Assembly: GCA_015852425.1 (NCBI GenBank)
Contig: JAAAIG010000100.1
Coordinates: 1 to 58,899, forward strand
Direction: 5' to 3'
Source of the DNA: Gryganskiella cystojenkinii
Lineage: Eukaryota > Mortierellomycota > Mortierellomycetes > Mortierellales > Mortierellaceae
Length of the DNA: 58,899 nucleotides
The notes beneath the pieces are model-generated. The model was not told the origin of the DNA and made no database searches. It saw only the letters and a list, made by a program, of their open reading frames with translations. Positions 48,871-58,247 of this stretch are shown here, in pieces. Position 1 is the stretch's first letter; the number at the start of each line of letters is the position of its first letter. The position numbers and the translations under genes were made by a program.

Positions 48871-49850
48871 AAACGAAGGACGCAAACTCCTTGAAGGGCC
48901 TCAAGGGCTTTGTTTGCAGCCACCTCTATGAGTGCCTGGATTCTTATACAGATCACAGACCTTCTCCGACAGGCTCTTGAATGTCAAATATACTCGACTC
49001 CAACGTCTCAGCAGCAACGGAAAACCCGCTTGGCAGCTGACGGAAGAACTGCCGTACCTTGTTCTTGCTCCTTGTTGGCATTCCCGGGTGCCGTGGAGGC
49101 TGTTTTCTGTGCATGTGTCCCTCGCTCGTGGAAGCTGCCATCGTTCGAGTCATCATTATCGCCGCCATCGTCAGGTCTTTGTAGTGGTAGGAGCATGCCA
49201 TAAAGCGGCGGTAAACCTTGTCCATGAACCTGACATCTTCGCATGAGACATAAGCGCCTTCCTTTGTGTTGCCGCCTTGTCTGCCGCTTTCCTGTTGTTG
49301 TTTTCCCTCTGTTCCGCCTGTTCTGGTGTCTCACCGGGTTGCGGTTCCGTTGGGGGATCGCCAATTACGGTATTCAAGGCTATATCTCTCAAGGCGTCCG
49401 CATCCAAAGAAGTTACCTTGTGTTGGAAACCTCTTCCAATTGTAGCGTGAATGCTATCCTTTATCGCGGCTCTTACTGCGGGGTTGATCCTTGCACCTGC
49501 CATTGCCTTTACACGGTCTTCGGACGTGGTCATGCTTTTAGAGTGTATCTGGTTGAAGGATTCTGTCCATGCTGGATCTGTAGCAGCATATGTCGACCAT
49601 TTGGTAAGAACGGAAACAAGTTCACCACTGTCATCGACGATAGGTGTACCCATACTATCCAAGGCACCACTACCCAGTCTCGTAGCAAGCTCGCCAATGA
49701 AGATGGAGGAGGATTTGAAGAAGGAGATTGAGGAGCAGACGGGGAGTTGTGATATTCATTAGCAAGACTCAAAATATGCGCGTAGTATTGTAGCAAAGTC
49801 GAAGAACGGCTATCGTGATGAATGGGGAGCGATATCCAACGTGTCCCCAC
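48600..49850 (-). pseudogene. Decayed protein-kinase-like gene (copy A)
   Basis: Reading down the minus strand, coding pieces appear in changing frames: a Ser/Pro-rich start (near 49850-49680), a charged region (49660-49260) with GETPEQAEQRENNNRKAADK, a piece with DVRFMDKVYRRFMACSYHYK (near 49230-49160), SLSEKVCDLYKNPGTHRGG (near 48960) and a kinase core with HQHGIIHNDIRLDNILI (near 48720). The core has an HxD-x5-N type catalytic loop (here HND). A shift after CHHNN leaves FIDFGRS, the DFG equivalent, out of frame. At least three shifts or stops break the gene. It looks like a member of an expanded fungal kinase-like family. A similar piece lies inverted at 49905-50183. Confidence 0.6.
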
Positions 49851-49904
49851 GTCTCTTATCGTAAACCAAGTCTTGTAGTAAGTCGTGAGAATCCCATATT
49901 TCAG

Positions 49905-50183
49905 ATGTTATGAGAAATGTGGGCATATTCGGTATTATAATGGAGATTGCTGGATCCCCCACGAGGTAAATAGCTTGAGCTTTGGGAGAGCGCTAGAACA
50001 TTGTCAACACTCTGGTTCGGATTCACCAGCACGGCATCATCCCACAACGACATTCGGCTCAACAACATACCTATTTGCCGCCATAACAATGGATTTCAAG
50101 TCCACTTTATCGACTTTGGGCGGTCAACACGGACCTGCAATGAGCTTGAGCTCAACAGAGAGATGGTCAAGCTGACATACTAA
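49905..50183 (+). pseudogene. Decayed protein-kinase-like fragment (copy B, inverted relative to copy A)
   Basis: Plus-strand copy of the kinase core. Here FQVHFIDFGRSTRTCNELEL is intact and in frame to a stop at 50181-50183, but one extra C in the catalytic-loop region (near 50038) shifts the frame upstream. Copy A has the reverse pattern: loop intact, DFG region shifted by two extra bases. Neither copy can make the full core. Only the C-terminal core is present; the rest of the gene is missing. Confidence 0.6.
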
Positions 50184-50500
50184 TATGAACGAGTCAAATT
50201 GATATGATTAGATGATTCTGTTCATGAATATGAAATTGATCAAAGCTTGTAGAAAAAGTGGCAAACAGGACTCGAAGATAGTGGTAATGGGTCGGGGTAT
50301 CGCCATGTTCGATAAAAAAAAGAAGGTCCGGATGGGTGAGATACGGTACGTTGACAAGTTTAGATTGTTGTCATCGTATTTGAAAGACAAGCTCGAGCAG
50401 CAATACCACTAGCCTCGAGCAAAACACTGGCTGTTAACAGTAAGAATGATTGTAGGAACGCCAGTACGATGAAGGAGCCCAACAACAGCGACAACGACGG

Positions 50501-50531
<31 letters not shown>

Positions 50532-50767
50532 AACAACAGTAACAACAACAACAACGCAACAACCACAGCACCAGCATAGCGAGCAAAGAAAAACGTCGGG
50601 GTGTCCTGTCGTTTTCCTTGTTGATGATGATAAAAGCAGTCGGACAGGGTCAAAGGTAGGAAGAGGAGGGATATGGACCGGCGGACTTTTGTAAAAGGAT
50701 TACTCACGGAGGTTCTTGAATAAAGGAAAGCGAGAGCTGAAGCTCGTTCAACGGATTTACTCTTGAA
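50184..50767. other. Non-coding stretch with CAA microsatellite
   Basis: No gene is seen. A long minus-strand frame here is a poly-Leu artefact of the CAA repeat. Confidence 0.5.
50497..50563 (+). repeat. (CAA)n microsatellite
   Basis: About 20 CAA-type triplets, with a few changed units (TAA, GTA), outside any gene I can support. Confidence 0.85.
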
Positions 50768-50945
50768 ACTCTCTAAAGACACTTGCATTCCAGAGCCAGC
50801 TAGCCTCTTCTTCATCCTCGTCCTCTATAGCATGGCGGACCAGAGGACCAATCTGGCCAAAGTCGCCAAAGAGCGCAGTTGGGATACCTCCAAAGGCACG
50901 CCATTTTCAACGGTCACTGCGCTAAGCACCCTGTTGATCTCATAG
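50768..50945 (-). pseudogene. PIF1-type helicase relic
   Basis: On the minus strand, two frames give consecutive pieces of a PIF1-like helicase: EINRVLSAVT near 50935, then, after a shift, FGGIPTALFGDFGQIGPL near 50850-50900, followed by an acidic stretch and ASWLWNASVF near 50780. The LFGDFGQ-hPPh-type segment is a hallmark of PIF1 helicases, including those of Helitron elements and host paralogues. The fragment is short, frameshifted and flanked by nothing else of the gene. The call is from motif memory. Confidence 0.5.
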
Positions 50946-51589
50946 AGTCAGAGTTCTCGTATCCGATAAGCAGCAAAGGTGGCGACCGAGAGCGATTGGA
51001 CGAGGTCATTTGGAAGAAGACAGGGAGTTCAGGAAGGAAGAAAAAACGAAAGAGAACGGCCCACAAACAACGGAGAGGAAATTTTCGACGCGTTTTTATC
51101 ATGCGAGGTCGTTTGTGGACTTAGGCCGAGACGCAACAGTGCGTTGCTGAAGCAAGAGTGCACTCACCAGCAGAGGGCAACCAGGGGATTGCCTTCTCAA
51201 GCAACACAATAATCTGTTGTGACTGCTAGTCACCCTCTCTTCCTCTTTCCAACTTTAGAGGATGACCTCGTTCCTCTTTCTCTCGTTGCGACCGTGACTC
51301 CAGGGAATTTTTTCACCTCTAACTCGTCCTGATACCTCTGGCGCCTCTGGTGACAATGGTAGCAGAATCAACACTAGCAGCAGCAGACGTTCAGGTCGCA
51401 TTGGTCGAAAATGGTCTGTCCCACATTCACTTTGCCCCCCAACTGCAAAAAACTGTTTCTGGAGAGTATGACTGCTTCATTTTCGCGAGGCGCGTTTCAG
51501 CTTCGATCGATTTTTTTTTCTTCCTTTTTGGAAAAGAGTACTGTCACTCTTTTTTTTTCCATAACATCAACACATCATCCCTCGCCTTA
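50946..51589. other. OMA1 upstream region
   Basis: This is probably the promoter and 5' UTR of OMA1. The OMA1 frame is open for 80 codons before the chosen ATG, but that stretch has a Phe-rich run from T homopolymers and looks untranslated or intronic. No other gene is seen. Confidence 0.45.
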
Positions 51590-53495
51590 ATGTCATTCGC
51601 AGGAGCAGCAGCGAAATCAGTCCGGACAGCGGCCTCGCTCGCCTCGCAGAGTATCAAAAGTTCATACCCGGCCGCTCGATTCGTCAGACCTGCAGCGTGC
51701 ATCGCAAGGACATCTGCAACAACGGCCAGTACTTGCATGGGTCGTGGGTTTCATTCCTCTGTCCAGAATGCAAAGAGCCCGCCTTCGTCCTCATGGGGTG
51801 ACTTGATTCCTCGACCTCAGCACCCTTCCTCCTCTTCCAACAGTGGTTCTTTCAGCAACGTCATTATTCGACCCACATACAAACGATTCGGTCAGAACCC
51901 TGGGCAAGGTGGACAACGTGGTCGAGGATCGCCCATCTTTTATGATAAACGATATCAAGTCGTTGGAGGCGTCGTCACCGTTGGCGCCGGGGGGTATTAT
52001 GTAACCCACTTGGAGACGTAAGTTCAATCAGCCCTTTTTTTCTTTTCTTTATCAAACGCTCCTCACTGCAAGAACTATTTGTCATGCTGCGCGGAAACCT
52101 TGATCAATTTGAATCCTCTAGTTGTCAAAGTGGAGACAAGGTTTTCTCATCCGGAACAATCTCTGTTTCTAAAAAAAATAATTGTCGTAACCTCTTCACA
52201 TAGGGTACCTATGACCGGGCGCCGGAGGTTCATGGATATCTCTCAATCGCAAGAGGCTGTTATGGCGCAAGAGGCTTATCAACAGGTCATGCATCAGGTA
52301 GGAAGGAGCAAAAGAAAAAGAACGATCGCGAGAGCATGGCCAAGTCTTGTGAGAGCCTCATGATCGAATGATGCGCTTCTAGGCAAAAAAACGATAATCG
52401 ATCTAACCCAACTTCAAATTGCCCGTTCAAATTACCCGTGTCCTTATTCCTGTTACGCGTAGTACGGGAACCAGATCTTGCCTCCAAATCATGCTTACAC
52501 TCAATATGTCAAGAAAGTCGCGGCAAGGATCGTCAGAGCTGCTGGAATGCAAGGTACACTCACCTCAAGAGCGAATGATGTTTTAAGATCAAGCAAAACA
52601 TCAATTGAGTACGCCTCGACTGACCTTTTTACCCTCTCTTGTAATACTCGTCCTAGATCTGGAATGGGAGTTCCACGTTATCGCTAGCGATGAGAAGAAC
52701 GCTTTCGTGTTGCCAGGAGGAAAAGTTTTCGTGTTCACAGGGTAAGGCGAGATAATGGCAGGAGAACTAAAAACAAACAAACAAAAAAAAGATCGACCCT
52801 GGACTCTAAGTTAAATCCCTGCGACTGTGATTACCAAGACCTTACTGACAACATTCCCTTCCAATTCCTTAGAATTCTCCCAATTGCTCAAAACGAGGAC
52901 GGATTGGCGACGGTTCTGGGACACGAGATTGCTCATCAGCTGGCGCGCCATTCCGCTGAAAAGTTGAGCTTTACGAAGATTGCGCTCTTTGTCGGTGCGA
53001 TTGTCGCGGTCGTCTTTGATCCCTCTTATACTGCTCAGCGGGTTTTGATGGAGCTCGGCATGATGGTATGTTGTCCTTCTCCTACTCAAAAAAAGCACCA
53101 CCGTGTCTCTTTTTTAAAAAAGGCAACATATGAAGAGACATCGTTGGTATTGGTGTTCTAACTGCAAAAAAAAAACAATTTTTCAATTTTCCTCCCTCGA
53201 ATAATAGCTTCCCTTCAGTCGAAAATGCGAGACCGAGGCGGATCAAATTGGACTCCAACTCATGTCCCAAGCCTGTTTCGACCCTCGAGAGAGTACAAAG
53301 ATGTGGACTCGGATGGCAAACCAGGAGAAGGGTGTCTCACTCGCGTTCTTGAATACTCATCCGGCCAGCAAGGACAGAGTCACAAAACTCGAACAGTGGA
53401 TGCCCGAGGCTATGGATACCTGGCATAAATCTGACTGTGCGACCACAAGTGCTTATGCCGACATGTTCAACAAAGCTAAGTTAGCTCATTGGTAG
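51590..53495 (+). CDS. OMA1: OMA1 mitochondrial inner-membrane metalloprotease
   Basis: Six exons (51590-52017, 52204-52297, 52463-52553, 52657-52741, 52873-53065, 53208-53495) give 392 aa. The N-terminus (MSFAGAAAKSVRTAASLAS and on) is Ser/Ala/Arg-rich, a good mitochondrial presequence. A membrane helix follows (VVGGVVTVGAGGYYVTHL). The M48 peptidase domain has GRRRFMDIS, NAFVLPGGKVFVFTG, the zinc site HEIAH (about residue 250), and CETEADQIGLQLMSQACFDP with the third ligand Glu. OMA1 cuts the dynamin OPA1/Mgm1 and damaged inner-membrane proteins when mitochondria are stressed. The start chosen gives the presequence directly; an in-frame ATG-like codon at 51350 would add a Phe-rich run. All splice phases agree. 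It directly follows the relic-rich island. Confidence 0.95.
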
Positions 53496-53688
53496 GACCT
53501 ACTCAAAAGCAAAATAAAAAGCAAATGGATAGAGCAACTTGAAAATAATGTTAATAATAGCAATCGTCGAGTTGAAAAAAAAAGAAAAAGAATGACAATG
53601 CTTTTTATTTGGTAAGGGTATGGATACATGGGCTATGATACTTCTTATGAAATGAGAGGAGAGTTGAAGGAAGGCAAAAAGGATAATT

Positions 53689-56550
53689 TCATCGGATGGT
53701 CTCGACCTCGAGCTCGTAATCATCCAGCTCGGCAAAGTAACGGATGCGTTCCTCATGAGCCGCCCATTGCTCGTCTGTCCAACCGCTCCTGTCGTCATCG
53801 AAGTTGTCCTTTCGAGAAGAGGTCTTGTCATTGGAACCGGTGGTATTTTTGGCCTTGTACTTGACCTCGGAATTTTTTGCCGTCACAGACTTTGTCTCTG
53901 CAACTGCCTTTGTACTGGCTCTTGCGCTAGTCTCCTTGCTGGACACCACAGGTTTCCTGACCGGTACCTGGTTGCGACGACGCGTGACTACAGGCGTCCT
54001 TTCCACGGCCTGCTTCTTAGATTCTGAGGCGGATTTTGTGGCAGGGTTCAGATAGTGGCGACGACGGATCAAGGGCTCGTCCTCCTCGTCCTCCTCTTCT
54101 TCTTCCCCTTCCCCTTCCTCGACAGTGTCAACCAACTCATCTTCCTCATCGGGACCAGACTCGATCTCAACGGGCGAGCTCTTGGGATAGGCATTCGTAG
54201 TGGCGACACGTTTTTTCTTGGGTCGTGGCAACATGGCCTCGAGTTGCTCCGTCCGCATATACTTGCGTTTCTTGTTCTTGTTCATAGTTGACATTCCACC
54301 TGTCCGCCTTTGAGGCTTGTCCTTCGCGCTCGAGGAAGCAGACAAAGAAGTACGAACCGGAGGGGATTCCATCGAGGCTGGCATACCGGCTTCAGGTTTC
54401 TTAGTTGGGGTCCGTTCAATCATAATCGGGGACTCGTCCATGCCACCCATCGAGAATCTGTAATTGACGGGTCGTCGTGTCCTGGGAGGCGTTGATGGAA
54501 CAGCATAATTTGCAGCAGGGGCCGGTTTTTGTGGTGAGAGTGAAGGCGCACAAATGAGATCTTCGGGCTCTGAGACAGGCGAGGGACTACGTAGACGACT
54601 TGCACGCTCCTGCAGTTGCTGTTGATGATATGTAGCCGTGCTTGTAGTTGTCTCGAGGCTGGCGCCTTCCAAGCTCGTAGATGAAGAAACCGGGGAGCGG
54701 ATTTTGGTTTGAATGCTCCGCAATGTTTCTTTGACCAAAGGAAACAACTCTTGGTGATCCTTCAACGGTGAACGTTCATGGGACAATCGACGGGATGAGT
54801 GCCACTGCTGTTGTCGTAGTCGCTGATTTGAGGAGTTGAACGACGAAGACATTCCGACATCGGAGTCGTGATCGACACAGAGGCTCATCTGCAACGCCCG
54901 TCTAAGATCCTTGTCGTCCTCCTCCTGGTGCAACTCGGATTCGATCTTGCTGAGTTTCAGGGCTTTCTTCAAGCTCTCGTCCTCCTCGTCTTGCTCGACG
55001 CTGCTGTTCAGCTCAAAATCATATTCACTATCAACGGTCCGCTTCATTGAAGGCGTGGTAGGTGTGATAGCGACGGCGTCCGTGAGCCAAGGTCGATCAA
55101 CACCCTTGCCCTTGTTTCGGGTCTCGCCTCGTCGTCTCGGTTTCGATGCCAGGATTTCCTCGACCGAAGTCGGTGTATCAAATTCGTCATCCGGAGCAAC
55201 ATTGTCGAAAGGAGACGATGACTTCATGAGAGTCCGGGACCTCGAGGCAGCAGACTGCGGTGGGCGCAAAATCTGGGCACGCTTGAGCTGACGTTCTGCC
55301 TTTAAGAACCCAAACGGATCATCGTCCTCATGTTCGTCATCGCCATCGTTCTCGGTTTCGGTCTCGGTCTTGTTGTTATCGTTTGACTTTCCAAGGTTCT
55401 CTTTTAGCCATTTGGGGTTTGGGAACGGAGGTGGGGCCAGATTCTCGAGTCTTGTTCCTCTCCCGACCGAGGCGAAGGAGTGACGAGAATGGGCCAAAGA
55501 GGGTGAATCCGGTATGCCATGTTCGAATTCAGCATGTTCCCTGTCATCGTGGTCGTGATAGTGGCTCCAGCCAAAGGAAAGACGCGAGCTCAACCGAGGC
55601 TGATTAAAGGTCCCTGAAGAATCGAATTCCATGAGCCATGGACTGTCTGTCTCCTGAACCTCGACAGGCGTGTCCTTCATCTTAAACATGGGTAAAGCCG
55701 GTGGAGGCGAGATTGAGAGTCGTGAGGAAGTAAGTTCGGCGAGTTCATCTTGAAAGGTAGCATCCACGGCCTTGGATTCAAAAGCTGCTGCTGTTGCTGA
55801 GAGGGTATGTGTCGTGGCGTTTGATGGAGGCTCGTGGATGGTGATGGGAACGGTGGATGGCTTGAGAGCAGGAGCCGGAGTCGAGGCAATAGCAGTCCTC
55901 CGATTCTTTGATCGAGTCTTTCTTATGGAGGCAGTCTCGGTAGGTTTTTGAATTGGAATGGACACGGATTCCAGGAGCATACGTCTGGAGGGTTGTTGAA
56001 GTTGATGTTGAAGCTGTTGTCGAGGGTACTCGACTTCTTCGACGTCTTTGTCCTGGTCCTGGTCATGACCATCCACAGGTTCCTCGAGACGACGCGCCCC
56101 TCTCCTTGTTCTTGTGGTACTGATCGCGGTATGAGAGGTCTTTGTTTCGGAGGCCGAAGAGGTCGAAACTATGGCGGGCTCTTTGTCGGTATTGTTCTGC
56201 TGTGGTGGTACTCGCGAGTGTATTTTTATGGGACTGTCGTTTGCAAATTGGGCTGGTGTAGGTCTGAAGGGAATGACGATTTCAATGTCGACTTTTGTCT
56301 TTGTTGAAGATGAAGAGGATGAAGGCGAGGGCTTGTTTTGAGGATTCTGTGGTGGTGACTCAGAGGCGACATCATGACTTGCAGTACTCTTGAACGAGAC
56401 GCGTTCCTGGTGGTTGTTATTATTGTTGTCATTGAGGGTCTGATTTCTTCGCGACAATCGGGCAGCACGCGACGAGGTTGAGGTGGAAGCGATGGCGTGG
56501 CTGCCGGTAGCTGGGGTTGTATTCTGCCTCGGCTGCTTGGTCCGAGCCAT
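53689..56550 (-). CDS. Disordered protein with tandem UIMs and histone-H3-like N-terminus
   Basis: A single exon of 953 aa. The start chosen is the ATG at 56550, giving MARTKQPRQNTTP; 21 more in-frame codons upstream (to 56613) look like 5' UTR. After removal of Met, the first five residues ARTKQ equal histone H3 residues 1-5. The rest is mostly disordered (Ser/Thr/Pro/Glu). Near residues 522-560 two ubiquitin-interacting motifs follow each other, DESLKKALKLSK and DKDLRRALQMSL, each with an acidic lead, the central Ala and the Ser of the UIM pattern. Basic and acidic patches (EEGEGEEEEEDEEDEPLIRR) and a C-terminal GWTDEQWAAHEERIRYF segment close it. No enzyme domain is seen. A nuclear, ubiquitin-linked adaptor role is inferred. 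Confidence 0.75.
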   Translation of the reverse strand: MARTKQPRQNTTPATGSHAIASTSTSSRAARLSRRNQTLNDNNNNNHQERVSFKSTASHDVASESPPQNPQNKPSPSSSSSSTKTKVDIEIVIPFRPTPAQFANDSPIKIHSRVPPQQNNTDKEPAIVSTSSASETKTSHTAISTTRTRRGARRLEEPVDGHDQDQDKDVEEVEYPRQQLQHQLQQPSRRMLLESVSIPIQKPTETASIRKTRSKNRRTAIASTPAPALKPSTVPITIHEPPSNATTHTLSATAAAFESKAVDATFQDELAELTSSRLSISPPPALPMFKMKDTPVEVQETDSPWLMEFDSSGTFNQPRLSSRLSFGWSHYHDHDDREHAEFEHGIPDSPSLAHSRHSFASVGRGTRLENLAPPPFPNPKWLKENLGKSNDNNKTETETENDGDDEHEDDDPFGFLKAERQLKRAQILRPPQSAASRSRTLMKSSSPFDNVAPDDEFDTPTSVEEILASKPRRRGETRNKGKGVDRPWLTDAVAITPTTPSMKRTVDSEYDFELNSSVEQDEEDESLKKALKLSKIESELHQEEDDKDLRRALQMSLCVDHDSDVGMSSSFNSSNQRLRQQQWHSSRRLSHERSPLKDHQELFPLVKETLRSIQTKIRSPVSSSTSLEGASLETTTSTATYHQQQLQERASRLRSPSPVSEPEDLICAPSLSPQKPAPAANYAVPSTPPRTRRPVNYRFSMGGMDESPIMIERTPTKKPEAGMPASMESPPVRTSLSASSSAKDKPQRRTGGMSTMNKNKKRKYMRTEQLEAMLPRPKKKRVATTNAYPKSSPVEIESGPDEEDELVDTVEEGEGEEEEEDEEDEPLIRRRHYLNPATKSASESKKQAVERTPVVTRRRNQVPVRKPVVSSKETSARASTKAVAETKSVTAKNSEVKYKAKNTTGSNDKTSSRKDNFDDDRSGWTDEQWAAHEERIRYFAELDDYELEVETIR

Positions 56551-56985
56551 GGTAAGGGACGCAGTGATTTTGATGTTAATTGATCTGTAATGGATGGAGA
56601 ACAAAAGAGACAATGCGACGGAGGGGCGGTCTCTTTTCGTTGGACGCTTTTTTCAGTTTTGTGGAAACGAACAATAAGAGACAGTCACACAGACAGACGG
56701 ACCTCTGCCCAATGGGTCGTTGTGTGTCCGTCCCCCTTTGGCCGTCATTCTTTCTTTTTTTTTCTTTTCGTTTCTCTGCTCTCTTTGACTGACTGACTGA
56801 CTGACTGACAACCTTTTCTCCTCGTCCCCATTGTCGCACCACCCACATACACCCACCCACGCACTTTGCCCTTTCAACCTTTACATCTTTCGCTCTCTCT
56901 CTTTTTTTTTCTTTTTTAAACCCCTCTTTTTCTCATCCATCCCTTCTCTTCTTTCTTCCCAAACACACACACTTTTTTCACAATA
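56551..56985. promoter_or_regulatory. Divergent promoter with a TGAC tetranucleotide repeat
   Basis: About 435 bp between the UIM protein (-) and the TPR protein (+). It holds about six TGAC units (56786-56808) and strong CT tracts just before the TPR start. Confidence 0.5.
56786..56808 (+). repeat. (TGAC)n short tandem repeat
   Basis: Nearly six perfect TGAC units in the divergent promoter. The unit resembles half of a bZIP (AP-1/Gcn4) site, so it could be a clustered weak binding site or a neutral microsatellite. Confidence 0.85.
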
Positions 56986-58247
56986 ATGGTCGCCACTGTT
57001 CAGGAAAAGATTGCAGACGCGCTCAACAACAAGGATCTCGGAAACGAAGCCTTCAAGAACAATGACATCAAGAAAGGTAAAGACCAATCCTCATTTCTTT
57101 TGTTTCCCAGATTGAGAAAAAAACGCATTCGCCCTTTGACTTACTCCCACACCACGTCCGCGCCACCATTCTACGAGCCAAAACTAACCGATTTTTATTC
57201 TTTTATCCTCTCTCCTTGACTTCGCCTTTTTATTGTTTTGGTTATGCCGCGCTGCCCTCTCGTTGACAATCCTCGAAAATCACTCTTTCATTTACGTCGC
57301 ATGCACAGCACTGATGCAATACCACTTGGTAAGATAGCTGTGGTCCACCTTTATTGATTTGAGAAAGAGATCTTTATGCACAAGAAGTTGACTGACGATG
57401 AAAATGGGGGGTTTTTTGACTCTGGATTTATCCTTGTATTAGGCTGTGTTGGGATTGAGTGGGCTTGACAACCAGATGGCAGGAATGCCCATGATGTCCT
57501 CGGTAAAGCCACAGGAAGGCGGCGCAGTTAACGACACCCAAAAGTCTGAAATCAAGTCCAACTTGGCGGTCGTCTACTCCAACATGGGTGCCTGTCACTT
57601 GAAGAATGCCAACTACAAGCGAGCGATCGAGGTCTGCACCACTGCCCTCAAGCACGACCCAAACAACGTGAAGGCAAAGTTCCGTCGTGCACAGGCAAAG
57701 CTCGGCGAGGGAAACCTGGCTGGCGCTGAGGCCGATTTAACTGCCTTGGGCGACAAAGGTATGTGGTACTCTTTTCCTTTTATGCGTGTGTATGCATGTG
57801 TGTGTGATGGTGGAAAAGAACGTGGTTCGGAAACTAGGCCCTTTGATATATTAATTGTAATTCTTATTGATATCGCTATATCTCTCAATAGTCCCAGGAG
57901 TCAAGCAAGAATTGGAAAAACTGAAGAAAAAGTACAAGGAACAGGACGACAAGCAGCGCAAGACTTTGGGAGGATTCTTGTCCCGTGGCAGGATCATTGA
58001 CGAGGAGGAGGAGGCGAATGAGAATGCTCAGTCTGAAACGGCGACCTCTTCTTCTGCTCCTGCAGCTTCTGCTGCCACGTCATCCGCACCCAAGACTACG
58101 CCAAAGTCAAAACCCACATTGGCAACAAAGCTGAACAGTACGACCCGTTCCAAGCCAAAGCCTGTGGTCAAGGAGGAGGAGTACACACCCTCGACCTGGT
58201 CTGGCACCGCTCCCAAGATCCAGGAGCTTGCCGAGGGCGAGGAATAA
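56986..58247 (+). CDS. TPR co-chaperone-like protein
   Basis: Four exons (56986-57076, 57309-57328, 57443-57758, 57892-58247) give 260 aa. The second exon has only 20 nt and keeps the first TPR helix in frame (KDLGNEAFKNNDIKKALMQY). TPR units follow: SNLAVVYSNMGACHLKNANY then KRAIEVCTTALKHDPNNVKAKFRRAQAKL, and GEGNLAGAEADLTAL. After a linker comes VKQELEKLKKKYKEQDDKQR with KTLGGFLSRG, similar to the tail of FKBP/AIP-type immunophilin TPR domains, which dock Hsp90/Hsp70 C-terminal EEVD tails through Lys/Arg/Asn clamp residues. No PPIase domain is present. The C-terminal third is disordered and Ser/Lys-rich. A co-chaperone role is inferred; the closest named relative is not clear. Confidence 0.85.

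Noticed and set aside
50360..50815. 151-codon minus-strand frame with an 18-Leu run
   Set aside because: The Leu run is the CAA microsatellite read from the other strand; the rest matches nothing in that frame.
51350..51589. 80-residue N-terminal extension of OMA1
   Set aside because: It contains a Phe run from T homopolymers, whereas the ATG at 51590 opens directly into a mitochondrial presequence.
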